Below are positions 52,960 through 64,000 of a DNA stretch of 64,000 bases, piece after piece. The notes beneath the pieces were generated by a model that worked only from the letters and a program-made list of their open reading frames with translations, made no database searches and had not been told where the DNA came from. A program made the position numbers and the translations under genes. The DNA is from Streptomyces sp. CGMCC 4.7035 (GTDB taxonomy: Bacteria; Actinomycetota; Actinomycetes; Streptomycetales; Streptomycetaceae): contig NZ_CP134053.1 of NCBI RefSeq assembly GCF_031583065.1, forward strand, positions 1,860,001 through 1,924,000, read 5' to 3'. How positions within the stretch are numbered: the stretch's first letter is position 1; the number at the start of each line of letters is the position of its first letter.

Positions 52960-54435
52960 GTGGGCGAGAACGGCGGAAGCGGGACGAACGCTGACAAGCG
53001 CCCCAATGAGCTGCTCGGCTCGTGGTTCGTGCGCAGCGGCTGGTCGAAGGGTGAGCTGGCGCGGCAAGTGAACCGCAGGGCCCGCCAGTTGGGGGCCAAC
53101 CACATCTCCACGGACACCTCACGGGTGCGCCGCTGGCTCGACGGGGAGAATCCGCGCGAGCCGATCCCGCGGATCCTCTCGGAGCTGTTCTCCGAGCGGT
53201 TCGGCTGCGTGGTCGCCGTCGAGGACCTCGGCCTGCGCACCGCCCACCAGTCACCCTCCGTGTCCGGAGTCGACCTGCCCTGGACGGGCCCGCAGACGGT
53301 GGCGTTGATCAGCGAGTTCTCGCGCAGCGACCTGATGCTGGCGCGGCGCGGCTTCCTCGGGACCTCGCTGGCCCTGTCCGCGGGCCCGTCCCTCATCGAG
53401 CCCCTGCAGCGCTGGCTCGTGCCGGGTTCGACCACGTCGCGCGGTGAGCCCGAGCCCGCGCTCGCCTCGCGTCGCGGCGGCCGGCTCTCCAAGCCCGAGC
53501 TGGACCTCCTGGAGACCACCATCGTGATGTTCCGGCAGTGGGACGCCCAGTGCGGCGGGGGTCTGCGCCGCAAGGCGGTCGTCGGCCAACTGCACGAGGT
53601 CACCGACCTCCTCCAGGAACCCCAGCCCGAGGCCACCGCCAAACGCCTGTTCAAGGTCGCCGCGGAGCTGGCCGAACTGGCCGGCTGGATGAGCTACGAC
53701 GTGGGACTGCAACCCACCGCGCAGAAGTACTTCGTCCTCGCCCTGCACGCCGCCAAGGAGGCGGGCGACAAGCCGCTCGGCTCGTTCATCCTCTCCAGCA
53801 TGAGCCGCCAGATGATCCACCTCGGCCGGCCCGACGACGCCCTGGAACTCATCCACCTCGCCCAGTACGGCAGCCGGGACTGCGCGAGTCCGCGCACCCA
53901 GGCCATGCTGTATGCGATGGAGGCCCGCGCGTACGCGAACATGGGTCAGCCCGGTAAGTGCAAGCGCGCCGTCCGGCTGGCCGAGGACACCTACGCCGAC
54001 GCGATCGAGCTCGCAGAGCCCGAGCCCGACTGGATCCGCTTCTTCTCCGAGCCCGAACTGCACGCCGAGAACTCCCACTCCTACCGCGACCTCGCCTATG
54101 TCGCCGGCCGCAGCCCCGCCTACGCATCCCTCGCCGAGCCCCTGATGCAGAAGGCCGTCGACGGCTTCGCCGGGGACAGTGAGCACCAGCGGTCGTACGC
54201 ACTCAATCTCATCGGCATGGCCACCGTGCATCTTCTTCAGCGCGAGCCCGAGCAGAGTGCGGTACTGGCCACGAAGGCCATGGAAATCGCGCGAAAAGTG
54301 CGGTCGGAACGGGTTAACACTCGTATTCGAAAGACCGTCGACACGGCCGTACGCGATTTCGGTGATCTTGCCGAGGTCGTCGAATTGACCGACCGGCTCG
54401 CCACCCATCTTCCCGAGACCGCCGAGGCGGTCTGA
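52960..54435 (+). CDS. nsdA: NsdA-type negative regulator of sporulation and antibiotic production
   Basis: This 491-residue regulator has an N-terminal helix-turn-helix-like region (NELLGSWFVRSGWSKGELARQVNRRARQLG, then DTSRVRRWLDGENPREPIP), a short hydrophobic stretch after twin Arg (ARRGFLGTSLALSAGPSLIE, about residues 126-145), and a C-terminal TPR-like solenoid (WMSYDVGLQPTAQKYFVLALHAAKEAG; RTQAMLYAMEARAYANMGQPGK). NsdA of S. coelicolor, a known repressor of differentiation and antibiotic synthesis, lies just upstream of amtB, as here. GTG 52960 is the start. Confidence 0.92.
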   Translation: MGENGGSGTNADKRPNELLGSWFVRSGWSKGELARQVNRRARQLGANHISTDTSRVRRWLDGENPREPIPRILSELFSERFGCVVAVEDLGLRTAHQSPSVSGVDLPWTGPQTVALISEFSRSDLMLARRGFLGTSLALSAGPSLIEPLQRWLVPGSTTSRGEPEPALASRRGGRLSKPELDLLETTIVMFRQWDAQCGGGLRRKAVVGQLHEVTDLLQEPQPEATAKRLFKVAAELAELAGWMSYDVGLQPTAQKYFVLALHAAKEAGDKPLGSFILSSMSRQMIHLGRPDDALELIHLAQYGSRDCASPRTQAMLYAMEARAYANMGQPGKCKRAVRLAEDTYADAIELAEPEPDWIRFFSEPELHAENSHSYRDLAYVAGRSPAYASLAEPLMQKAVDGFAGDSEHQRSYALNLIGMATVHLLQREPEQSAVLATKAMEIARKVRSERVNTRIRKTVDTAVRDFGDLAEVVELTDRLATHLPETAEAV

Positions 54436-54716
54436 CCCTCCCGGGCCCACGGAACCCAAGGGCCCCCTCGGACCCCGGCCGCGGCCGCCATCCCGAACTG
54501 CCCGACTCGGCTCCCCCATGCCAGGTCATCGGATGGCCGCCGCGGCCGGCCGCGTATTTTCGCGCCCGAACCGGCTTTTCGCGCCCGAACCGGCGCCGCT
54601 CCGGGGGCCCGGCCGATCTCCCGTGAGCGCTCCTCGATCGAAGCCGTGATGCCATTCATCGAAGGTTGCGCCACGATAACGATCAGCGCGGCCCGCATCC
54701 GGCAGTTCATCAATGC

Positions 54717-54752
54717 GTAACACGAATGGCGCCTTCGTCACTGCGGCGAAAC
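54717..54752 (+). promoter_or_regulatory. GlnR box upstream of amtB
   Basis: GTCAC (54737-54741), six bases, GAAAC (54748-54752) is an exact match to the GlnR half-box pattern GTnAC-n6-GAAAC. Directly left, GTAAC (54717-54721), six bases, GGCGC is a weaker second box. It lies 127 bases before the amtB start. The remaining part of the 54436-54878 gap holds only the nsdA 3' flank and the leader. Confidence 0.82.
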
Positions 54753-54878
54753 ATCGAGGGGTGCCGACCGAAACCGCGCTGCGCCAATCTCATGGCGCAT
54801 AACCGGCCCACCCCTCATGACCGGACCTCTTTCAGGCTTCGCCCGCACGGGGCCGTACCAACCGACGAGGAGACGCCG

Positions 54879-56557
<1,679 letters not shown>

Positions 56558-56582
56558 GGCACCAAGGAACAGGAGTCGCTGG

Positions 56583-59030
56583 GTGACGAGTACGGACGTA
56601 CGTACGGAAGCAGAGGACTCGGGACCCAGCGGCTACGCGGCGGCCCGGCTGCGCCTCCTCCAGGAGGGGGCGCGGTCCGGGCCGCCGCGCCGTGCGGCCC
56701 TGGCGGAACTGACCGACGACTGGCTCACGGAACTGTTCACCGCGGGCGCCGAGGGACTGCGCGGCGTCTCCCTGGTCGCGGTCGGCGGCTACGGCCGCGG
56801 CGAGCTGTCCCCCCGCAGCGACCTCGATCTGCTCCTGCTGCACGACGGCAGCGACAGCAAGGCGGTCGCCGCCCTCGCCGACCGCATCTGGTATCCGGTC
56901 TGGGACCTCGGCCTCGCCCTCGACCACTCCGTCCGCACCCCGGCGGAGGCCCGCAAGACGGCGGGCGAGGACCTCAAGGTGCAACTCGGCCTGCTGGACG
57001 CGCGGCACCTGGCGGGCGACCTCGGTCTTACGGCGGGACTGCGTACGGCCGTCCTGGCGGACTGGCGCAACCAGGCGCCGAAACGTCTCCCCGAGCTCCA
57101 GGAACTGTGCGCCGAACGGGCCGAGCGGCAGGGCGAGCTCCAGTACCTGCTGGAACCGGACCTCAAGGAGGCACGGGGCGGGCTGCGCGACGCCACGGCC
57201 CTGCGCGCGGTCGCCGCCTCCTGGCTCGCGGACGCCCCGCGTGAGGGACTGGCGGACGCCCGCCGCAGGCTCCTGGACGTACGGGACGCGCTGCATCTGA
57301 CCACCGGGCGCGCCACCGACCGGCTGGCACTTCAGGAACAGGATCAGGTCGCAGCCGAGCTCGGCCTGCTGGACGCCGACACGCTGCTGCGGCAGGTGTA
57401 CGAGGCGGCGCGGGTCATTTCGTATGCGAGTGACGTGACGTGGCGCGAGGTGGGGCGCGTCCTGCGGTCGCGCGCCGTGCGGCCGCGACTGCGCGCCATG
57501 CTCGGCGGCGGCAAACCGGTCGCGGAGCGGTCCCCGCTCGCCGAAGGCGTGGTCGAACAGGACGGCGAGGTGGTGCTCGCACGCGCCGCACGCCCCGAGC
57601 GCGACTCCGTGCTCCCCTTGCGCGCCGCGGCCGCCGCCGCCCAGGCAGGCCTTCCGCTCTCCCTGCACGCCGTGCGCCGCATGGCCGGCGCCGCACGCCC
57701 GCTGCCCACACCGTGGCCCGCCGAGGCACGCGAACAGCTCGTGACCCTGCTGGGCTCCGGCCGTCCGACCATCGACGTCTGGGAGGCCCTGGAGGCCGAG
57801 GGTCTCATCACCCGTCTGCTGCCCGACTGGGAGCGTGTGCGCTGCCGCCCGCAGCGCAACGCCGTACACGTCTGGACCGTCGACCGGCACCTGATCGAGA
57901 CGGCCGTGCGCGCCTCCGAGCTGACCCGCCGCGTCGGCCGCCCCGACCTCCTCCTGGTCGCCGCGCTCCTGCACGACATCGGCAAGGGCTGGCCCGGCGA
58001 CCACTCCGTCGCGGGCGAGATCATCGCCCGGGACGTGGCGGGCCGCATCGGCTTCGACCGCGACGACGTCGCCGTCCTCGCCACCCTCGTACGGCACCAC
58101 CTGCTGCTCGTCGAGACGGCCACCCGGCGCGACCTGGAGGACCCGGCCACCGTCCGCTCGGTCGCCGAGGCCGTCGGCTCGCAGAGCACGCTGGAGCTGC
58201 TGCACGCGCTGACCGAGGCCGACGCGCTGGCCACCGGTCCCGCGGCCTGGTCGTCCTGGCGGGGCGCGCTGGTGACCGACCTGGTCAAACGAGTCTCGGC
58301 GGTCCTCGCCGGCGACGAGCCCGCCGACCCGGAGGCCGCCACGCCCACCGCCGAGCAGGAGCGGCTCGCCATCGAGGCGTTCCGCACGGGCAGCCCGGTC
58401 CTCGCGCTGCGCGCGCAGACCGAGCCGCCGGCCGAGGAGCCGCCCGGCGAACCGGAGCCCCTCGGCGTGGAGCTGCTCGTCGCCGTACCGGACCAGCCCG
58501 GCGTGCTGCCCGCGGTGTCGGGCGTCCTGGCCATGCACCGCCTCACCGTCCGCACGGCGGAGCTGCGCGCTCTGGACCTCCCGGACGGCGTCCACGAAGG
58601 CTCGGTGCTGCTGCTCGACTGGCGGGTCGCGGCCGAGTACGGCTCCCTGCCACAGGCGGCCCGGCTGCGTGCCGACCTCGTACGGGCCCTGGACGGCTCC
58701 CTGGACATCGCGGCGCGCCTGGCGGAGCGGGACGCGGCCTACCCCCGCCGCCGGGGCGTGGTGGCACCTCCGCCGCGTGTCACGGTGGCTCCCGCGGCCT
58801 CCCGGCACGCCACGGTGATCGAGGTACGGGCCCAGGACGCACCGGGGCTGCTCTTCCGGATCGGGCAGGCGCTGGAGAAGTCGGGGGTGCGGGTGCGCAG
58901 CTCCCATGTGTCCACGCTCGGCGCGAACGCGGTCGATGCCTTTTATGTGACCACGGCCACGGGGGCGCCTCTGCCGGGGGAGGAGGCGGCTTCGGTGGCG
59001 CGGGCGCTGGAGGAGGCGTTGCGGGCGTGA
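56583..59030 (+). CDS. glnD: PII nucleotidyltransferase GlnD
   Basis: This 815-residue bifunctional enzyme attaches and removes nucleotides on GlnK (AMP in Streptomyces). Order: nucleotidyltransferase motif GGYGRGELSPRSDLDLLLL near residue 70, NTase substrate domain, HD hydrolase domain with LLVAALLHDIGKGWPGDHS near 460-475, and two ACT glutamine-sensing domains (VELLVAVPDQPGVLPAVSGV; VIEVRAQDAPGLLFRIGQAL). GTG 56583 follows AACAGGAGTCGC. It lies 25 bases after glnK and ends the operon before a CRISPR-like element and a hairpin. Confidence 0.96.
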   Translation: MTSTDVRTEAEDSGPSGYAAARLRLLQEGARSGPPRRAALAELTDDWLTELFTAGAEGLRGVSLVAVGGYGRGELSPRSDLDLLLLHDGSDSKAVAALADRIWYPVWDLGLALDHSVRTPAEARKTAGEDLKVQLGLLDARHLAGDLGLTAGLRTAVLADWRNQAPKRLPELQELCAERAERQGELQYLLEPDLKEARGGLRDATALRAVAASWLADAPREGLADARRRLLDVRDALHLTTGRATDRLALQEQDQVAAELGLLDADTLLRQVYEAARVISYASDVTWREVGRVLRSRAVRPRLRAMLGGGKPVAERSPLAEGVVEQDGEVVLARAARPERDSVLPLRAAAAAAQAGLPLSLHAVRRMAGAARPLPTPWPAEAREQLVTLLGSGRPTIDVWEALEAEGLITRLLPDWERVRCRPQRNAVHVWTVDRHLIETAVRASELTRRVGRPDLLLVAALLHDIGKGWPGDHSVAGEIIARDVAGRIGFDRDDVAVLATLVRHHLLLVETATRRDLEDPATVRSVAEAVGSQSTLELLHALTEADALATGPAAWSSWRGALVTDLVKRVSAVLAGDEPADPEAATPTAEQERLAIEAFRTGSPVLALRAQTEPPAEEPPGEPEPLGVELLVAVPDQPGVLPAVSGVLAMHRLTVRTAELRALDLPDGVHEGSVLLLDWRVAAEYGSLPQAARLRADLVRALDGSLDIAARLAERDAAYPRRRGVVAPPPRVTVAPAASRHATVIEVRAQDAPGLLFRIGQALEKSGVRVRSSHVSTLGANAVDAFYVTTATGAPLPGEEAASVARALEEALRA

Positions 59031-59060
59031 CTGTGCGGTCACCCCTTGCGTTGATCGGGT

Positions 59061-59150
59061 GTGCTCCCCGCCGGTGCGGGGTTGGTCCGCCCGCGCAGCA
59101 TGTGCTCAAGGTCGTCGAAGCGTGCTCCCCGCCCATGCGGGGATTCCGCC
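59061..59150. CRISPR. Minimal type I-E-like CRISPR: two repeats, one 32-nt spacer
   Basis: Repeat 1 (59061-59089) and repeat 2 (59122-59150) both begin GTGCTCCCCGCC and share the palindromic core CCCCGC...GCGGGG of type I-E repeats in actinomycetes. The repeat-to-repeat distance is 61 bases, that is 29-nt repeats and a 32-nt spacer (59090-59121), the exact I-E geometry. The repeats agree well over their first 21 positions and diverge at the 3' ends. No third repeat is found 61 bases on either side and no cas gene is in view. Confidence 0.7.
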
Positions 59151-59177
59151 CCCGTCCGCTGAACCAGCGGACGGGGG
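59149..59177 (+). terminator. Terminator after glnD, abutting the CRISPR repeat
   Basis: A 12-bp perfect stem (CCCCCGTCCGCT at 59149-59160 with 59166-59177) and a GAACC loop. Its left arm begins within the last two bases of the second CRISPR-like repeat. Confidence 0.85.
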
Positions 59178-59250
59178 CGATTTGCTTGCGCGGCCGGATA
59201 CCCTTGAGGACACACCCGAAATGCCCCCGACACCGAGGACCGACGCCGCC

Positions 59251-60801
59251 GTGTTCGATACTCTCTCCGATCGCCTCTCAGCGACTTTCAAGAACCTGCG
59301 CGGCAAGGGGCGCCTCAGTGAGGCGGACATCGACGCGACTGCACGCGAGATCCGCATCGCGCTCCTCGAAGCGGACGTCGCGCTGCCGGTCGTCCGGACG
59401 TTCATCAAGAACGTCAAGGAGCGCGCACTCGGGGCCGAGGTCTCCAAGGCCCTGAATCCGGCCCAACAGGTCCTCAAGATCGTCAACGACGAGCTGGTCA
59501 CCATCCTCGGTGGCGAGACCCGCCGTCTGCGCTTCGCCAAGCAGCCCCCGACCGTGATCATGCTCGCGGGTCTCCAGGGCGCCGGTAAGACCACCCTCGC
59601 GGGCAAGCTCGGCCGGTGGCTCAAGGAGCAGGGCCACTCGCCGCTGCTGGTCGCCGCCGACCTCCAGCGTCCGAACGCGGTCAACCAGCTCAGCGTCGTC
59701 GCCGAGCGCGCCGGAGTCGCGGTGTACGCGCCGGAGCCGGGCAACGGCGTCGGCGACCCGGTCAAGGTCGCCAAGGACTCGATCGACTTCGCGAAGAGCA
59801 AGGTCCACGACATCGTGATCGTGGACACCGCGGGCCGTCTCGGCATCGACCAGGAGATGATGCAGCAGGCCGCGGACATCAGGGATGTCATCAGCCCTGA
59901 CGAGATCCTCTTCGTCGTCGACGCGATGATCGGTCAGGACGCGGTCAACACGGCCGAGGCCTTCCGTGACGGCGTCGGCTTCGACGGTGTGGTCCTCTCC
60001 AAGCTCGACGGTGACGCCCGCGGTGGTGCGGCCCTGTCGATCCGGCAGATCACCGGCAAGCCGATCATGTTCGCGTCGAACGGCGAGAAGCTCGACGACT
60101 TCGACGCCTTCCACCCGGACCGGATGGCCTCCCGCATCCTCGACATGGGTGACCTGCTCACCCTGATCGAGCAGGCGGAGAAGACGTTCAGCCAGGAAGA
60201 GGCCCAGAAGATGGCCTCCAAGCTGGCGTCGAAGAAGGGCCAGGACTTCACCCTGGACGACTTCCTGGCCCAGATGGAGCAGGTCAGGAAGATGGGCAGC
60301 ATCAGCAAGCTGCTCGGCATGCTCCCGGGCATGGGCCAGATCAAGGACCAGATCAACAACCTCGACGAGCGCGACGTCGACCGCATCGGCGCGATCATCA
60401 AGTCGATGACCCCGGGCGAGCGCCAGGACCCGACGATCATCAACGGTTCGCGCCGCGCCCGTATCGCCAAGGGTTCCGGTGTCGAGGTCAGCGCCGTCAA
60501 GGGACTCGTCGAGCGGTTCTTCGAGGCGCGCAAGATGATGTCCCGCATGGCCCAGGGCGGCGGCATGCCCGGCATGCCGGGGATCCCGGGCATGGGCGGC
60601 GGCCCCGGCCGGCAGAAGAAGCAGCCCAAGCAGGCCAAGGGCAAGCAGCGCTCCGGCAACCCGATGAAGCGCAAGCAGCAGGAGCTGGAGGCGGCCCAGC
60701 GCCGCGAGGCCGCGGCCCAGGGCCAGGGCGCGTTCGGGCTGCCGCAGCAGGGCGGACAGGAGTTCGAGCTGCCGGACGAGTTCAAGAAGTTCATGGACTG
60801 A
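59251..60801 (+). CDS. ffh: Signal recognition particle protein Ffh
   Basis: This 516-residue SRP54 GTPase binds 4.5S RNA and signal sequences. The N domain begins VFDTLSDRLSATFKNLRGKG. G motifs: GLQGAGKTTLAGKLG (G1), DLQRPNAVNQL, DTAGRLGIDQEMM (G3), SKLDGDARGGA (G4). The M domain follows with SKLLGMLPGMGQIKD, GSRRARIAKGSG (RNA binding) and a Met/Gly-rich tail (GMPGMPGIPGMGGG), then Lys/Gln-rich residues. GTG 59251 gives the usual N-terminus; an ATG 30 bases upstream is possible. Confidence 0.97.
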   Translation: MFDTLSDRLSATFKNLRGKGRLSEADIDATAREIRIALLEADVALPVVRTFIKNVKERALGAEVSKALNPAQQVLKIVNDELVTILGGETRRLRFAKQPPTVIMLAGLQGAGKTTLAGKLGRWLKEQGHSPLLVAADLQRPNAVNQLSVVAERAGVAVYAPEPGNGVGDPVKVAKDSIDFAKSKVHDIVIVDTAGRLGIDQEMMQQAADIRDVISPDEILFVVDAMIGQDAVNTAEAFRDGVGFDGVVLSKLDGDARGGAALSIRQITGKPIMFASNGEKLDDFDAFHPDRMASRILDMGDLLTLIEQAEKTFSQEEAQKMASKLASKKGQDFTLDDFLAQMEQVRKMGSISKLLGMLPGMGQIKDQINNLDERDVDRIGAIIKSMTPGERQDPTIINGSRRARIAKGSGVEVSAVKGLVERFFEARKMMSRMAQGGGMPGMPGIPGMGGGPGRQKKQPKQAKGKQRSGNPMKRKQQELEAAQRREAAAQGQGAFGLPQQGGQEFELPDEFKKFMD

Positions 60802-60829
60802 CGCTCACGAACGTTCGTTCCATGCGTCA

Positions 60830-60864
60830 CTGAGGGCGCCTCTCTTCGTGGGAGGCGCCCTCAG
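60830..60864 (+). terminator. Terminator after ffh
   Basis: A 13-bp perfect stem (CTGAGGGCGCCTC at 60830-60842 with 60852-60864) and a 9-base loop, 28 bases after the ffh stop. Confidence 0.87.
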
Positions 60865-60903
60865 CGCGTGCCGGTGCCTGGATGGTGTCGTACTGTCCGA
60901 TAT

Positions 60904-62829
<1,926 letters not shown>

Positions 62830-62962
62830 GCGATCCGGGCGTCGTCCGGGGACGCGCGTGGTCGCTGGGGCGCGCTGCTGGTCCAGGGAGCGCGGGGTCG
62901 GCCGGGGACCGATGGTCCGGGGGAGGTGGTCCGGGGAAGGTGCGAGACCGGCGCGTGGTCGT

Positions 62963-63823
62963 CTAGGGGATGCGGGCGATCAGATAGCGGAACACGTTCG
63001 GCATCCACACCGTTCCGTCCGCCCGCTGGTGCGGGTGCAGCGCCTCCGTGAGTTCCTTGTCGACCTGTTCCTGGTCCGTCGCGTCGAGGGCCCCGTCGAA
63101 GAACCCCGTCGACAGCATCCCGCGTACCGCGCTGTCCAGGTCGGCGTACCCGAAGGGACAGGCGACGCGTCCCGATCCGTCCGGCCGCAGCCCGGAGCGC
63201 CGTGCCGCCTCCTCCAGGTCGTCGCGACGGGCGGGGCGCCAGTTGCCCGTACCGCGCTCGGGATCGGCCGGTTTGGCGGCGACGCGGAGCACGGACGAGG
63301 TGCTGCAACGTTCCGGCGGACCCCATCCGGTGAGCACCACCAGCGACCCGTGCTCGGCGAGCGGCATGGCCGCCGCGAGCTGTTCCACGAGGCCCTCCAG
63401 GTCGCCGTCCACGCAGCCGATGGGCTCGAAGGCGCACACCAGGTTGTACGCGGGCTCTCCGGTGGCGGGCGTCGCGTCCTGTGGGCGGCCGTCGACGAGC
63501 CGGGCGGCCGCACGCGCGCGCGTGCCCCACGTCTCGGGCATCAGCCGCTCGCGGGCGAGGGCCAGCCGCTCGCGCGCACCGCGGTGGACACCGGTGACCG
63601 AGGCACCCCGGGAGACAGCCATCAGCAGCGCCAGGCCCGAACCGCACCCGAGCCCCAGCAGCCGCGTCCCGGAGCCCACTTCGAGCCGCTCGTAGACGGC
63701 CTCGTAGAGCGGCACGAGCATCCGCTCCTGTATCTCGGCCCAGTCACGCGCGCGTGCACACCGGTCCACGCGAGGAGCAGGTCCCGCGTGGGGGTGGTGC
63801 TGCCGCACGGCCGTAGGTGTCAT
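62963..63823 (-). CDS. SAM-dependent methyltransferase-like protein
   Basis: This 286-residue protein of class I methyltransferase type has a motif I of LLGLGCGSGLALLMAVSRGA (the usual Asp/Glu before GCG is Gly here), and a following strand GASVTGVHRGARERLALAR with His-Arg instead of the usual acidic residue. A later strand is AYNLVCAFEPIG, then LVVLTGWGPPERC. The acidic SAM-ribose ligand is thus not obvious, so activity is uncertain. The start is ATG 63823. I recall an equivalent gene beside ftsH in other Streptomyces. The 133-bp gap to ftsH (62830-62962) contains nothing notable. Confidence 0.8.
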   Translation of the reverse strand: MTPTAVRQHHPHAGPAPRVDRCARARDWAEIQERMLVPLYEAVYERLEVGSGTRLLGLGCGSGLALLMAVSRGASVTGVHRGARERLALARERLMPETWGTRARAAARLVDGRPQDATPATGEPAYNLVCAFEPIGCVDGDLEGLVEQLAAAMPLAEHGSLVVLTGWGPPERCSTSSVLRVAAKPADPERGTGNWRPARRDDLEEAARRSGLRPDGSGRVACPFGYADLDSAVRGMLSTGFFDGALDATDQEQVDKELTEALHPHQRADGTVWMPNVFRYLIARIP

Positions 63824-64000
63824 CGAAAGCGCCCCAATCCGCCCAGAGTTGCCGCTGTGTCAGATTCCGTAGCCCCCGTGACGTGCGTGCGCACTTCCCC
63901 CGCAGCACCCGTAAGCCAGGAAACTCCGCGCCCGTCGTGGCGTCCAGGGGTTGCGGCTCACTCCTTGTGAGCCGTCCGCGCGCCCCCGGACCCACCCCGG
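63824..64000. other. End of window, no gene supported
   Basis: These 177 bases contain no ORF with convincing codon bias or similarity. They probably hold the promoter of the methyltransferase-like gene, with AT-richer sequence (CAGATTCCGTAG) near 63860. Confidence 0.5.

Noticed and set aside
59000..59250. A longer CRISPR array or cas genes at the glnD-ffh gap
   Set aside because: No repeat is found 61 bases to either side of the two repeats, and the flanking genes are glnD and ffh with no cas-like ORF in the window.
63744..63995. 83-codon minus-strand ORF near the window end
   Set aside because: It largely overlaps the methyltransferase-like gene start in another frame and shows no convincing codon bias or motif.

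Overview
The window is a high-GC actinomycete chromosome segment, almost certainly from a Streptomyces. The signs are strong third-position GC, frequent GTG starts, an HU protein with a Lys/Ala tail (HupS type), a conservon sensor kinase (CvnA type), NsdA, NdgR, CofC (F420 pathway) and a gene order that I recall from the SCO5544-SCO5588 core region of Streptomyces coelicolor. That comparison comes from memory and no search was run.

Layout. 1-7.3 kb: a conservon histidine kinase cut by the window edge, a 1.17-kb gap holding a small ORF and degenerate repeats, a fumarylacetoacetate-hydrolase family gene, gltX, a HAD hydrolase and five tRNAs (Gln, Glu, Glu, Gln, Glu). 7.3-12.9 kb: a MerR regulator divergent from a DUF4188 gene, ndgR divergent from leuCD, and hupS. 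12.9-19.1 kb: cofC, plsC-like, gpsA, ddl, a DUF3515 lipoprotein, a stand-alone Lrp/AsnC effector domain and thiL. 19.1-24 kb: an AfsR-like regulator with a downstream FAD monooxygenase, and rpmB. 24.3-37.5 kb: a DAK/FakA-like gene, an operon of an HSP90-like ATPase and a 969-residue TPR protein, recG, rsmD, coaD, a coiled-coil protein, DUF177, rpmF and rnc. 37.9-43.7 kb: mutM, an HxlR regulator divergent from a flavodoxin-like reductase, a small secreted peptide, an alpha/beta hydrolase, an integrase remnant, a CAP-domain protein, acyP and a small coiled-coil gene. 43.9-64 kb: smc, a GlcP-like sugar permease, an LLM flavin/F420 enzyme, ftsY, a primase-polymerase-like protein, nsdA, amtB-glnK-glnD, a two-repeat type I-E-like CRISPR, ffh, ftsH and a methyltransferase-like gene.

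How the genes work together. Most are housekeeping. They cover translation (gltX, tRNAs, L28, L32), protein targeting (ftsY, ffh), DNA repair and chromosome structure (recG, mutM, smc, hupS), envelope precursors (ddl, gpsA, plsC) and cofactors (coaD, thiL, cofC). The nitrogen operon amtB-glnK-glnD carries a clear GlnR-type box. Accessory material interrupts this core at four places: the AfsR-like/monooxygenase pair, the HSP90-TPR pair, the hydrolase/integrase remnant, and the mini-CRISPR between glnD and ffh.

The most interesting signals are the two-repeat CRISPR with exact 61-nt I-E geometry and no cas genes in view, the translationally coupled HSP90-like/TPR pair, a small unrecognised protein upstream of the conservon kinase, and several clear palindromic operators between divergent regulator-target pairs. 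Long antisense ORFs, common in DNA of this composition, were treated as shadows.
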